From positions 26,758,310-26,822,309 of the forward strand of contig JAZBQD010000015.1 of assembly GCA_036583965.1 (NCBI GenBank): a stretch of 64,000 bases of DNA, written 5' to 3'. Source of the stretch: Prunella strophiata. Lineage: Eukaryota; Chordata; Aves; Passeriformes; Prunellidae. The translations under genes were made by a program, and so were the position numbers. A model generated the notes under the pieces. That model saw only the letters and a program-made list of their open reading frames with translations, was not told the origin of the DNA and did no database searches. Positions 38,376 through 51,400 of the stretch are shown here, one piece after another; position 1 is the stretch's first letter, and each line of letters begins with the position of its first letter.

Positions 38376-40198
38376 CTGTAAGGAAAACATACTCTATGGA
38401 GATCCAGTAACCTTTCCTATTGGTGGCAAAGGAAAGTGCTCTGCAGAAGAAACCTAAGCTTCCATCTCCAGATGTGCTAGATTTGTAAAAATCTCTGTGA
38501 TAATGTCTACCAGGCAAATATGATCGAAAACTTTTCTTTCAAAAACTAGTGCACAAATAAATGACAATATCAGTATGATCATCTACCCCATCTATGCCAT
38601 GCAGTGGATGAAGGCTTGATTTGCCAACAGCTTTTTGATTTTTTGTACTTGACTTTGCCTTGGAATCCAATTGGCATAGTCACCAGATGGTTACTCATGT
38701 GCAGCCAATGAGAAGTACATAAATATCTGTGCTCTGAGAAGCAGAAGGCTGTTAATTGCCAATAAATGAATAAGAATTTGTATTAATTTACTGTGAATAT
38801 ATCTTAACAGTCATACAGGTAATCAACAAATACTTTTAGACAGGTAAGCATGTTTTGATGGAGTAAAGTATCCATTACTCCTCATTGGTATAGTGTGCTG
38901 AAGTAACTGGAAAATGTCCCCCTCCAATCTATCAAATATTGGCTTCCTATATTTTCTACAAAGTGGTAAAAAGAAAAATTTCCATGGAGGCCTGAAGAAT
39001 CTGTTCTGGTTGACTTCATGAGGGTAGCTGCATTGTTGTGACTAGGTATTGGGAAACTCCTGGCTATGCTGAGGAACTTCATCCAAACAGCAGAAATCCA
39101 GAGGAAGATTGATGGAAGAATGACAGAGACAGACTGGCTAGAAGAATGTTTGGTGGGATCAGAGTCTTATTTTTATGCATGTCAGGTACTTTTATGAAAC
39201 ACTTTATGTACTCAGAGTGAATCAGGCCAGAGAATTGGTTGCATGCAGCTAGAGAAATAATGTCTTTTCAGTCTGAGGGTGATCAGTGACAGAATTTCTA
39301 GAACAAAATATTTCTTCCTTTGTAAGACTGCTCTGTAACACTAGTAGTTCATTATCTATCTTGCTGGACAACCAATGAATAAGTGTTGCCTTGAAGCTCT
39401 ATATTTTTGAAGCTCTGTTATTTTCTTACCGTAAGTTATTACCAGCTACACATACTATTCAAATCTGATGGCATTTTTCTGTTCCATAGTCTTAAACCAA
39501 GACATTTGTTTTACCTTTTGACTTTGCACATTTATTTTGCCACTTACATTCATCTCTTTAGTCTTCATTTGTCTTTAGTCCCTCATTTTCAACTTCACTC
39601 ACTGAAGAAACAGAAAAATTAAGCTTTCCTCCCTCAGTCACCTAATGTCTTCAGAAAGATTCTTAGATTTAAAGAATATAAAGTCATCTTAGACAGCTGC
39701 TCTGAAAGTACTGTAGTCATGCATATTAGCAGAAGATTCAGCCCATGGAGCCTTATCTTCTATTGTTAAGGTGCTCCATACAATGCAATGCTAGTTAAAA
39801 GTGGTTGTGTCACTTGCCTTATGCACAAGGAAATATGGATTGACTCACCTATGCCTTCTGTGTCTGGCCCTACCACTTCCTGTCTTTAGCCACTTCTGAG
39901 ATCACTCAGCTCAGGCAATGACAACGGAATCAATTTTGGTTAAGGCTTTTAAAAACAAGGTTGCTGAATTGATAGACAATGCATTTAAATGGGAAACCTT
40001 CTAAGATACAGCTGCTAAAAAATTAGGTCACTTACTTAATTGTCTTAATGAGAGCATAGACTGGGTTCTTCAGAGGAGGCTAAAATACCATCTCAGTACC
40101 CATCTCTTTTGGGCTCTTCTGAGAAGCTAAACTCAAGTACCTAACTTTGAGCCTAATTAAAGCCTAATCTCTAATATTACAGGAAGAATAGTCTCTAA

Positions 40199-40225
40199 TT
40201 TTTTTTTTTTTTTTTTTTTTTTTTT
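40199..40225. repeat. T homopolymer (27 nt)
   Basis: An uninterrupted T run in a RALYL intron. Confidence 0.9.
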
Positions 40226-42059
40226 GCATGTCAGAACAGCTTATTCCCAGCTTCCTGGTTCAGATTTTTGCAAACAAAGGAGCTATTTCTACAGTTTTCC
40301 TATGTACAGGAAATCCTATTTTCTATATTGCCCCTATTGGAAAGGTTAGGAGTTGATAACAGAAAAAGCCAGAACATCAGCTTTTGTTGCAAGGAGAGTT
40401 TTCATGTAGCTGTAGAGCAGTAACCAATGCATGCACTGAGCTTGTCCAGCCTGTAACATCACATTCCTCCAGATGAAACAACTTTTAAGGATTAAAAATT
40501 AAATATTCTTCAGGAGAGTGAGTGAAACTTAGAAAAACAAAAGAGCAAGGCGATGGCTTGATTTTTGCTTTGTGCAAATGAGAATCAGATCCTCTCTCTG
40601 ATCCCAGTCTTAGTGAGGCCACACCTTCTGGCAGAGGAAAATAAGAAATAACATTGCCAAACCATAGAGAAGGAACAAAATCTGAGCTAATCAGTCTCAC
40701 ATCTGACACTCTAAATGAAATAATTCAGCTACTGATGTAGCTTACACAAATATTTTTGGATCTGCAGACTAATAATCCAGGCTGCATAACCCTCTTCATC
40801 AGCTCAGGAAACTTAAATGGGGTTCCATGCTTACTGGTATCTTTGAGGTGTTTTTCTCCTCACACTCTCCAGTGAGAGGAAAAGAATATGAGGGATGGGT
40901 TCTGCACCTGATGTTTCAAAACATCAATATTTTGAAAACATTTTTTAATATCTGAGGATATTCATTGCATGTCTTCAGAAAGCATAAGACTGTGATTCAA
41001 TACGAATCAACATTTTCCTTTTTGACCTGATTTCTATTTAAGTGAGACCACTACAGTCCTTTAGCAAAAGTGAAAATTGAGTATCAAAGTACAATGATCT
41101 GCAGATTGTTTTGCATAGTAATGGATTTTTTATAAAAGCTCCCCAAGGTAGCACAATCAAGAGTATTTCAGTGCACAAGTGATTCCATGGAGTGCCTTGC
41201 AATTATGTCTTCACCAATTATACCAACTTTTATCCAACTTGCATAAAGTACAAAATGGAATCTAATGAATACATATTGTGCGTGGATCTGAAAGAGATAA
41301 TCACACTCTCTACTAATGGTTTACTTTAGACTTGGAAAAAGCCCTCAACTTTGTGAGATAAACTGTAACAGCTGGGGGACTGGTCCTTGTCTGTCAACTA
41401 AGGAAATGATTGTAAAGAAAAGGTAGGTTATTTTTCAAACAATTTTTTGTTGCTTTTTTTTTTTTTTTTAAAGTTACTTGGGAGCAGGAGACATCCATAT
41501 CTAAATTCCTATTTTGACCTGTGTCAGGTTTGCAACCCTCAACCACTAATTCCCAGTAATGTTTTAGACAGTCTTGATGGAATTCTTTTCATGTGTCCTG
41601 ATGGGTTTTTGTCTTCATGTAACTGACTACTGTCCAGACACCCAGGCAATTGTGGGTTCTGGGGCAAAATTTCTTTCACACATTTCACACAAAACTCAGA
41701 AAAACGTTTATCACAGAATGGAGGGGTGAAAAAAAAAAATAATTGAGTTTTTCATGAGCTAAGGCGTCCATTTCCCTGCTGACTCTCACAAAATCAACTC
41801 AATAATATAAAGCTCCTGTAAAAATAGATGTGTGATCTATAAGGAAATAGCAAAGAAAATGCCATAGACAGAGTATTGGGGATTGGATTTGTTTCCTTTG
41901 TGTTTGTGTAATTTCTTCCCGGTGGGTTTCTAGGGAACTAATTGCTGGGTACTTATGGGTACTTGACCAAAACAGAAGAGGTGGCCACACACGAGTTTTG
42001 GGGCTGATATTTTCAGATAATGGAGCATTGAGGCTTACCAATGACATGACACACTACAT

Positions 42060-42545
42060 CATTCCATTGTGAGGTGCTCCACCCAGTGAGGGGTGCACCA
42101 AACATTCCTACCCAGATAAAGGACGACATGGAGAGTACCAGGTTATCCTGTTTTCCACTGGATTTCCCAGAGGAAGACTGGACTCATCTCACCACCACTG
42201 GACTTTCTATAGGACCATCTCTACTCCACAGAACTGCATCTGTTACTCCAGGATGATTCATCTGGACTGCTTTTAACACCCTGACCAACAGGATGTCAGG
42301 TCACATCTCTGACTCTCTCAGGTTTTTCCTAGGATTTTTGTTTGTTTTGCTTTTGCTTGTCTTTCTGTACTATTACATTTGTATTTTTTAATATTCCTAG
42401 TAAAGAACTGTTATTTCTATTCCCAAATCTTTGCCTGAAAGCCCCTAATTGCAAAATTATAATAATCTGTGGGAGGGGGTTTACATTCTCTATTCAGAAG
42501 TAGATTCCAGCTTTTGCTGGCAGATACCTGTTTTTCAAAACCAAG
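42060..42545 (+). mobile_element. Endogenous retrovirus LTR-like sequence, passerine type
   Basis: 'gaggtgctccacccagtgaggggtgcacc', 'ggaccatctctactccacagaactgcatctgttactccagg', 'acaccctgaccaacaggatgtcagg' and 'tcctagtaaagaactgttatttctattccc' followed by 'tttgcctgaaagcccctaattg' match an LTR group that I recall as abundant in songbirds (ERVL-like). The left boundary is uncertain and could lie further left (to about 41990). Retroviral genes are absent. Confidence 0.65.
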
Positions 42546-42797
42546 TTGGAGGCATAAGAACTGAGTTTGTTTTTTATATATACCCTGGTGAAAATACAAC
42601 CTTATAACTCTCAGGATGACTTTAAAGTGCTGCCAGGTGAGATCATTCATCTAACAAAATAAGTAATGCACTGACTTGATTAAATTATGAAGTAGTAGTG
42701 TTTTTTTCATTCCTAAGGTTTGACTAAAACCAAAACTTTTTAAGCCAGAAAAAAGCTCAACTGGAGCTGTAACCAGTTTTAGAAAGAGGCCTGAACT

Positions 42798-43085
42798 TCA
42801 CTCAATAACTGAGGTTGGAAAGTATCTCTGGGCTCTCCAATCCCTCTTCAAATCAGGGACAAACTCAAATTTTAGCACAGGTCCATAGGTCCTGAGCCCA
42901 ATGAGTTTTGAATGTTTCCAAGGATGGAGCAAATGTGGTCTCCCTGGCCAACTCGCTATACTGCTTAGTTGCATTTCTTTTCCTTGTATCAAGCAGAATT
43001 TTTTTCCTTGCTTCAGCTTATGACTATTACCTACTGCCTTCTTGCTCAGGCAATAATTCTTCATATACACCATCTATTAATACTT
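42798..43085 (-). mobile_element. Old CR1-type LINE fragment, antisense
   Basis: 'actgaggttggaaagtatctctgggctctccaatc', 'atgtttccaaggatggagcaaatgtggtctccctgg' and 'ttgcttcagcttatgactattacctactgcc' are the reverse complement of a diverged CR1 3' UTR. It is more diverged than the copies in the first 16 kb. The reverse open frame across it is a remnant or chance frame. Confidence 0.7.
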
Positions 43086-43411
43086 AATGTGCCTAGCACA
43101 AGCATCCCCATGTTCAAAAACTTCTAGCTTAATTCTGTTCAGTCAGTTTTTTAGTGATGTCTTGTTTCCAGAACAGCTAGAAAGATTATTTTTTCCAACT
43201 CCACCATAAAAAATTATTCTTAAATGATGATGCATGATCTGTGAAAAATATTAATCTATTCTCCCAGTAGTTTTACCTGAGAGTTGATTTACCTTGCTTC
43301 AGGCCTCCATTAAGTACCAAAATTTCAAAAAGCTTCAGTTTTCTTTGGTCTGTCTGCTTGACTGGTAACAAGGTTCTAATTTAATTCTAATTTCACTAAA
43401 AATGGCTTTTA

Positions 43412-43642
<231 letters not shown>

Positions 43643-45769
43643 TCATTTTTTGTACATATTTTCAGAGGTTTTGCTTTTAAAACTAACGTTGTTAAAAATG
43701 CAGAATTCTAGAAACTGCAGGATTCTCAGCCTTATTGGCAAGAGTCCATGGAAGGTGTGTTGCTCAGTAATAGCCATTTCAGGAAAAACATCTCAAAAAC
43801 ATCTTCATAAATCTAAGCAACTTTTACTTAAAAACAGCCTATAGTGAAAGGATAATTCGAATATGATAGATCACAGTCTTGCAATGATATTTTACTGGAC
43901 TCTTTTGTAATAATATTGACAATAATAAATAGATTCCTTACAGTATGTATTTGTCAGCAAGAGTGAATGGTAATGTAAGTGCTAGGGCAGCCAGGAATTC
44001 AAGGTTATGTTCCAGTGAAAAACTCATTGCAAGAGGTGTCACGTTTTGTTGCTTCAAAGCTTTCAGTTCAGTTTCAGTTGGCAATTTCTTGTAATTTTTC
44101 CAGCTATGGATAATATATGAAAATATTTCATTTTATGATCACATCCAAGGACATGGAGGCATCAACTACGAATTATTAGCTGAAGTTTCCAAATCTTTAT
44201 TGCACTGCTTTACTCTTCATTTTTGTATATTAATGTTATTGTCTAACATAAGAAGGAGTAACTGCTTTGGAGAGGTTTTGGCTTCAAAGGAAACAGCGCT
44301 GCAGCCCTTCATAAATTACCTCACTTATTTTGGCATTATCAGAACATGTGTTTTATGCTCAGAGGGTGGCCCAAACAAATACACTTGCCCTGTTTATACT
44401 AGGATATCATATGGAAAAGTCAAAAAGAGAGAATGGCAACTCTGTGCTAGCATGGGAGAATAAAGCCATTCATAAAGGACCAGAGTAGGCAACACAGCTG
44501 TCACTCTTATAACTCTTGTAGGAAGAAATGGACCAGTCCCATGAGGGACTGGCAGTGGAAGAGCACTGAGCTGTGTTACTCCTCCACCACTGCTGTAGGA
44601 GGATGTGTATTGAATTTGGTGTGTGTATGGAGAGCATGGATACACACAACAGGAGGGTCCTTATCGAGCCTGGGAAAAGGGATGTTCTGCTATGAAGAAG
44701 AACATGTTCCCTTTCTGTCAAAAGGGTTTTCTGACTGCATCTTGCTACATCAGTCCTGTTCATTGATCCTTGGCCATGTCTGTTATCATGGTGTCTCAGG
44801 TAATTTGTGTTGGGCAACCAGTCTTATGATGAAGTATGAAGACAAGCTATTGCCTACTTCAGTGATAGTTGATGAGTAGGTGTTTGTTTCAAATTAGCCC
44901 TATCCTAAACTTGTAGCCTAGTCACTGAGGCTGAAACCAAACATTTGTATCTTAGAGTTCAGGCCATGTGCATTATAGTATTGCATGTCAGCTAAAGGCA
45001 GTAGGTTGCTATATGTGGTAATGCACTTGTTTAATCGTGCTCATATAGAGAAATTGCATTATCTCACAGTATAGGCTGAAACCTCTGATCTCACATGGAG
45101 TGAACAGAAGGACTTAAAGAAAAATGCATAAAACCTTTGTGCTAGACTTTTATATGCTATACGGTATTTGATGGAATTATTTTGTCTATTTATAGAATGA
45201 AGATTTAAAATGTTAGAGAAATAATGGGTCCTTCTCCAATCCCACAAATCTGAAACAAATTGTTAAGATTCTGACAACTATATATTTAGAAGGCTACTGA
45301 TTCCCCAGGGGCAGTGGCTGGTCCATGTTGGAGTAGCAAGGTAGCTCAAAATCCAGAGTGAAATGGTGTGAACTGCTCCAAAGGGCAATGCTAAGTGCTG
45401 GCAGCAGCCAACTATGAAGCCTGTTGGCAACACATTCCATGCAGCCACACTGTTGTGTCAGGGATGCTCCCTTGACTGGCAAACTGCAGGCTGGCCAGGG
45501 CCAAAAGGTCAGACCCAGAAGTGACACTGCAAGGACCTAATGGTATTTGTTTCCAGTCTACTAAGCAAAGCAGAAAACATTTGCCCTTCTGAGTTTGAAA
45601 AAGAAACAGGCACATGCATAGCGCTGCTGTTCAACTCTGGTCTGCTGCACAGGGGCTCCAGTGTGGTGTCTCTGGAAAAAGTAGGCTGGGAAGAAGATGG
45701 CACTAGAAGGAACAAGGCAACAATGAGGATTCAAGGAACAAGCCCCACTGGAAAAGGACAAGGGTGTGC

Positions 45770-46412
45770 TGGGCAACAGATGACTGAAGTGTGTGCCCAG
45801 TGGCCAAGATGGCCAATTTCATCCTGCCCTGTATCAGGCAACAGTGTGGCCAGCATGACCAGGGTAGTCATTGTCTGTACTCAGCACTGGTGAGACACCT
45901 GGAGTGCTGTGTCCTGTTCTAAGTACCTCAACTGAAGAAAGACTGAGGTGCTGGAAAATCTCCAGAGAAGGGCAGTGAAGGCAATAAGGCTGGTGAAAAG
46001 TCTAGGAGGTAATTCATATGAGAAGTGTTGGGGGAGTTGGAGTTGTTTGGCCTGGAGAAAAGGAGGTTTGGGGGAGACCTTATCACTCTCTACAACAGAC
46101 TGAAAGGAGGTTGTAGATGGGTGGGAGGTGTCCATTTATCCCAGATAACTAGGGATAGGGCAAGAGGACATAGCCTCAAGCTGCACCTGGGGACGTTGAG
46201 GTTGGATGTTAGAAGTAATTTCTTTATGGAAATGGTTGTTAAACATTGGAAATGACTGCTTAGGGAGTCACCATCCCTGGAGGTGTTCAAGAAACCACTG
46301 TCTGACATTAATGCTATGGTCTAGTTGACAAGGTGGTGAGTAGTTAAAGGCTGAACTGGATAATCTGGAGGTCTTTTCCAATCTAAATTATTCTATGATT
46401 CTGTGATCATAG
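45770..46412 (+). mobile_element. CR1 LINE, 5'-truncated, sense
   Basis: Starts near 'ggcaacagatgactgaagtgtgtgcccagtggccaagatggcc' and runs through 'gtggccagcatgaccagggtagtcattgtctgtactcagcactggtgag', 'ggaggttgtagatgggtgggagg' and 'gagtcaccatccctggaggtgttcaagaaacc' to 'aattattctatgattctgtgatcat'. Reading frames are broken. The open frames at 45540-46255 are partly this remnant. Confidence 0.9.
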
Positions 46413-46441
46413 AGTAATTTGCTTCAAGTTAACACTAAAAA

Positions 46442-46479
46442 GGTAATCTGTAATTTGAAAGGTAATTTGTAATTTGAAA
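46442..46479. repeat. 19-bp tandem duplication
   Basis: ggtaatctgtaatttgaaa is followed at once by ggtaatttgtaatttgaaa (one mismatch), 30 nt after the end of the CR1. Confidence 0.85.
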
Positions 46480-46734
46480 GAAAAAAGAAAAAAATCTCAA
46501 CCAGTATGCACAAGTGCCAAACTTTCACTCTGTTTCCCACATTATGATGGTGTAATTATTTGAATTGCTTATTGTTTTACCTTACAGAGGATTGTACAAA
46601 TCTTCAAAATTATTCTCCTAGAGAAATTCCACTCTCAATAATAGTATAGTGAGTATTTCTGTAGTAAGCAGCAACTACCAAAGACAAATTATGGAAGGAC
46701 CCTGATGAAAAATAAGTTGAGCGTGAACCATCTT

Positions 46735-47280
46735 TTCCTTGTCACAGCTGAACTGCATCCAGCAACTAAGCACCACACAGTTGCTCATTTCCCTCCAACA
46801 TCCACAAGGATGAAGAAAATAAGGAGAGTAAAAGTGAGAAAACTCATTGGTTGAGATAGGAACGGTTTATTAATTCAAATAAAATATAATGATGATGATA
46901 ACAATAATAATAGGAAAACAACAGAGAAAGAAATAAAGTCCAAGGAATAAAAGCAATGCAAATGAAAACACCATGAACAAACCCTGGCCAACCTTCCCCT
47001 AATTTCTTTAAGAAGATTATTCCATGGTCTGGAGCATCCCTTTGGCCTTCTGGGATCACCTGTCCCAGGTGTGTCCCCTCCCAGTTCCTTGTGCAGCCCC
47101 ATCCTGCTCATTGGTGGGGTGGGGTGAAGTGAAGCAGACAAGGACTTGACTCTGTGTAAGCTCAGCAGCAACTGGAACATCCCTGTGTCATTAACACTGT
47201 TTCCAGCACAAATTTACAACACAGCCCTATAGTAGCTACTGAAAAGAAAATTGACTCTGCCCCAGCCAAACCCAGCACAC
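46735..47280 (-). mobile_element. Endogenous retrovirus LTR, antisense, common avian type
   Basis: On the minus strand it begins tgtgctgggtttggctgg and continues 'cagagtcaattttcttttcagtagctactatag', 'tttgtgctggaaacagtg' and 'tattaataaaccgttcc...' (AATAAA complement at 46866-46871), and ends near 'gtgcttagttgctggatgcagttcagctgtgacaagg'. This is an abundant bird LTR with the TGTGCTGG start. The family (ERVL-like) is recalled and not searched. Copies of small in-frame tracts (aataat, gatgat) lie in the middle. No viral gene is attached. Confidence 0.72.
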
Positions 47281-47579
47281 CACTCTACCCAGCACTTGTG
47301 AGGCCACATCTGGAGCACTGTGCCCACCTCTGGGCTCCACAGTACAACAGAGAATGAAGAAGACAAAGCCAGACTATTCTAAGCAGACCCCACTGACACA
47401 CCAAAGACTTTTGACATAAATTAAAGCATGCGAAATTTCATCTAAACATTAAGAATTTTATTTTTTCTTCCTGTGAGTGTGGTCAGATACAGTCCTGGGA
47501 AATTTGCTTTGCAGGGCACTTGCACCAGAAGAGCTCCAGAGGTCCCTTCCAAACTCAACCATTCTGTGACTCTGTGATA
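47281..47579 (+). mobile_element. CR1 LINE 3' portion with a diverged middle
   Basis: Starts 'ccactctacccagcacttgtgaggccacatctggagcactgtgccc' exactly at the LTR edge and ends 'cagaggtcccttccaaactcaaccattctgtgactctgtgatag'. The middle, about 47350-47450, is weakly CR1-like, so part of the element is deleted or replaced. Confidence 0.75.
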
Positions 47580-47949
47580 GCACTTAAGAAGAACTTCAGG
47601 CTTTTAAAGCAGTGTTATGACAATGATAAAATGCAAAGATTATAAATTTTGTGCTCTAGGTGTCCTGCTTTGTGTACATAAATTCTCCTTTAAAACAGTC
47701 ATGTTTTTTGGGTTTTTTTTAATTGATGTCAGGCAAGAAATAAAGCCATTGGTACACATGACACCAGAACTGCACTGTATCCAAGATATCTGTTCATCTG
47801 CTTTTGAGCAATAGACTGGGAAAATACTCTTTAGGAACCTTTTCCCAGTTAACAGATAAGATAAAGAACATCAGATAACAGAAATGCACATATTGAAAGG
47901 GAGAATAAATACTAATGAAATTAGTAATGCTAAATATCTTCAACAAATC

Positions 47950-48330
47950 TGATGCAAAAATATAAATAAACAGGTGAAATTTGCTGATGACATGAAATTG
48001 AAAGATATCACCTGCTTAGAGTAAACTGGAATGGAAGAAGAGGTCAGGTGATTTTAAGGAATGTTGCATTAGAAAAAATGATGAGATTTCACTGAAAAAA
48101 ACCCCTACACTTAACAGCCCCTACTCTTAGCACCAAGGCTCATCAGCAGAAGAAGACAGTGACAGAATTATCCTTGGGTTGATAATAGTATCACTATATG
48201 CAACCATAAGAAGGAAAATGCAGTGCTAGGGTGTGTCAAATGATGTGTTGCTAAGGATGGAGAAGTGTATTGTCTCTGTATGAGGACCTGGTGTGTACAG
48301 GTTGAACCACTAAAGTCTAGCAGCTACATG
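47950..48330 (+). mobile_element. Degraded CR1-like RT fragment
   Basis: 'aggtgaaatttgctgatgacatgaaattgaaa' reads FADDMKLK in one plus-strand frame, the reverse-transcriptase FADD box. Further on, 'gaggacctggtgtgtacagg' resembles the later 'gcactggtgaggcc' part. Stops and gaps are frequent. This is a very old fragment, and the limits are approximate. Confidence 0.45.
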
Positions 48331-48453
48331 TGGAGAGCAGCTGTGAAGATGACCATAAAAATGGAAAGCCTTTAGTGTGACAGAAGTGTTTTACTTGTTT
48401 GTTGAAGACAAAAAAAGGTAAAAAGAAATAACACTTTTGGAACAGTGTTAGAA

Positions 48454-48454
<1 letters not shown>

Positions 48455-48494
<40 letters not shown>
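48455..48494. repeat. A homopolymer (40 nt)
   Basis: Forty consecutive A, bordered on both sides by agaaca-type sequence (tagaacaaa before, aagaacaaa after). Confidence 0.92.
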
Positions 48495-48498
<4 letters not shown>

Positions 48499-51400
48499 AA
48501 ATGAGAAACAAACTAAGCTGGAAATTACAAGGAACAAAAAAAACCAAAGCCCTAACTACTTTTAAGATGTATCTTAAAGGATTAGATGATGCCACTAAGA
48601 GTAAAGTATTTGATTCAGTGACCCCTCTTCAGCCCTTTGTGGCATTCTAGAATGCAACTTTCATTGAAGCACCTAACACCAAAGGAGACAGCCACATCCA
48701 GGGCATTATAAGAGGAATAAAATTAAGGTCAATCACATTTTTAAAAATGAAAGTGCTGCTGTTGAACTATAGCTTTTTGTGAAACATATTTTTTGCTGTA
48801 ACTGCAAATTGATTCATCCACAAAGCATGATTCAGATTTCTTTGTGAATAAATGTCATGTATTTTTAACCATGCCCTTCATGTTTAATATAAAATATTTT
48901 ATCATATTTTATTACTGTAGATACCACTGAAAAATGGATCAGCTGGTGAAGCTAAATATAAACTCTATGAGTCAAAATTAATTCATTTAAAGACATAATT
49001 CAATACATATTTTAATGCCTTAAGTGTCTACTCCTTAATTTCAAGCACACGGAGTATAAAAGATTTGATTAATATTTTCCTCCTGATTTCAGATGTGAAA
49101 AATGAAAGTGCACACTCTGAGCGCTTCAATTTCTACATTGTAATAAAAAGTGAGCTCTTCCCAGTTCTAAATAGCAATTTGAATGTACTGCTTCATACCA
49201 TTAACATGAAGAACTACTATGGGTGATTTACCCACCAACATGTTTAATTTTGTGAGTTACTTCTGGTAATTTGGAAATGCTGATTTATGTTCTCCTAGTC
49301 TTTGGAGTTAAAAAGAAAGCAAAATATTGATAACTGTTCCTGGAAAAATTATGGATTTAGGAAATAAATAAAATCTTCCTAATGTATTTTATGTTTTGGA
49401 AGCAGATTTAAAACACATATTGTCACTTCTTGGTCAAACAGGAGTTTACTGTGCTAGTAGATATTGTTTTTGCAGATATGCTCATCAATGAGCAAGGCAT
49501 TTTTGACACTGTTTTTTGTAATATCTTTGTGCAACAATAAACTTTTGCATTTCTGTTTTTCTGAAGTGAGTTCCTTTTGATTCTGGTGATTTCACTTAGG
49601 GTTCTCCTCTGTTCTGACCTTTAATATGACATGTATGGGTTCATTTTCTGGATCCTGTCTGAGTGTGAACAGTTATATCCATGAGATTTCTACTTACATC
49701 TGAAAGGTCTCTTAAGGGAAGTGACCTCATGAGAGTTTTGCTATATGGGGGTGAAATCTTCTAAGCATAGTCAATACCATTTTGACATTGTTAATTCTAA
49801 ACTTGCAATTAAGGTCTTTTATGGTCTTGTATTTCATTAAACTCAAAATAGCTTCCTTCCCATGAACTACATTTCTCCTTATTGAAGATTTTGTTGAATG
49901 TTTCTTGAATGTTTCTCCTTATTTACCTGACAATAAATTAACATTAGAATTGACAATGCATTAGTTCAAGGGGTTCAGATTAGCAGTGTAAAGTAAGGAG
50001 CTACAAAATATTAAATTCCTTTCTCCCACAATTCAATATAACTAACTTTTCCAAGAAAATGGCAAAGGAAGTTGCAAAACAAGTTTCAAAACTTTCCAAA
50101 TTGAAGTTCTAAGGGAATGGCTTCACTACTGCTCTGATAAAGGTCTTACAATAAGCTGATTACATTCCTGTTCAAGTCAACAAAATCATGTTTCTACATT
50201 TATGATAGGTTGACTGAAATTGACAAAAAGGGAAGTAATTCTATGGGAAAATTAGGCATGAAAATCTGTGTACTGAGTGTCTGACTCCTTTTAAAGATGT
50301 GCTGCATGCAGAAAGAATATTTTGTGCAAATTATTTTATCACAATAGAAAGTCTGCATTTTTTTTCCCAATTGTCAGTTGTAATGAATTGAGGATAGAAA
50401 CCTAACACAGGTCAAAAAGCCCATGTTTTAAGTGATGCATCTTGCAGCTATTCCTTCCATTAAAGACCTGCATACAAGGATGATCTTGTCACCTGGAGCT
50501 CTAAGACTGACACTTAGAATTCAGATCACACCTGAATACATTGAAGGATACCTCCACTGGGGAATAACACTGTCTGTTTGGATCTGGACACTCCTGATTG
50601 CACTTCCTTTAAATAATTTATAGTTTCTGCAATATTTGCCACATTTTGCAGGCAGTGTTTTGGAAATCTTATAGCATTACCTGTGAATACTTGGACTGGG
50701 GTTGAATCTTATAATCTATGCTATGCATTATTTAAGTCATAACACAGTATTACAAATTTAATTTTGAAATGCAGAAGCAAATTTTGCAGTAGTTCTGAGG
50801 AACAAATATCTGGATATTAATGTAATATTCCTGCCTCATTCACTACTATAGAAATTCAGATTTCTGGGTGAGAGCTTTTCTTGACATCTGCTGGGATACA
50901 AACACTAAGATCCTCATCTCTCAAGAAGAATTTTATAGTTATTGTTCTGGACAATGAGAAAAAAATATAAAAAACTTATCTGAAAATGAACTCTCTTTTC
51001 ATGGCAAAGTGCATCAAAAAAGCCCATTGTTATTAATGCATACTTTAGGACAATTAATCATTTGAACACACTGATACTACTCTATACTATTCATATAGAT
51101 GAGACAACAGAAACTGATGAACAAATGAGATCTAGCTAAAGCTTTAATTCACTGTGTGAAAACCCAAAGATCCAAGGACTTAAAAGGACTAACAAAGTAA
51201 TTTAAGTTCTAAGTTTCCTAAAGTGAAGATCTTGAGCTGCATCCTTTATTTTAAAATAATAGAAAAACCCATCATTTCTTACTTAAAATACTGAGGAAAG
51301 GGTTTCTTCAAGGTAAGTATGAAAATGTCAAGACTCATGTTCATCCTCCAGAGAACAAAGGAAATATTGCTACTCCCAGACATCCTCTTACTGTCTGAGT

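Noticed and set aside
45540..45893. 117-codon plus-strand open frame
   Set aside because: Its second half lies inside a sense CR1; the first half shows no family features.
48317..48595. Minus-strand frame with a long phenylalanine run
   Set aside because: The run is simply the 40-nt A tract read in reverse.
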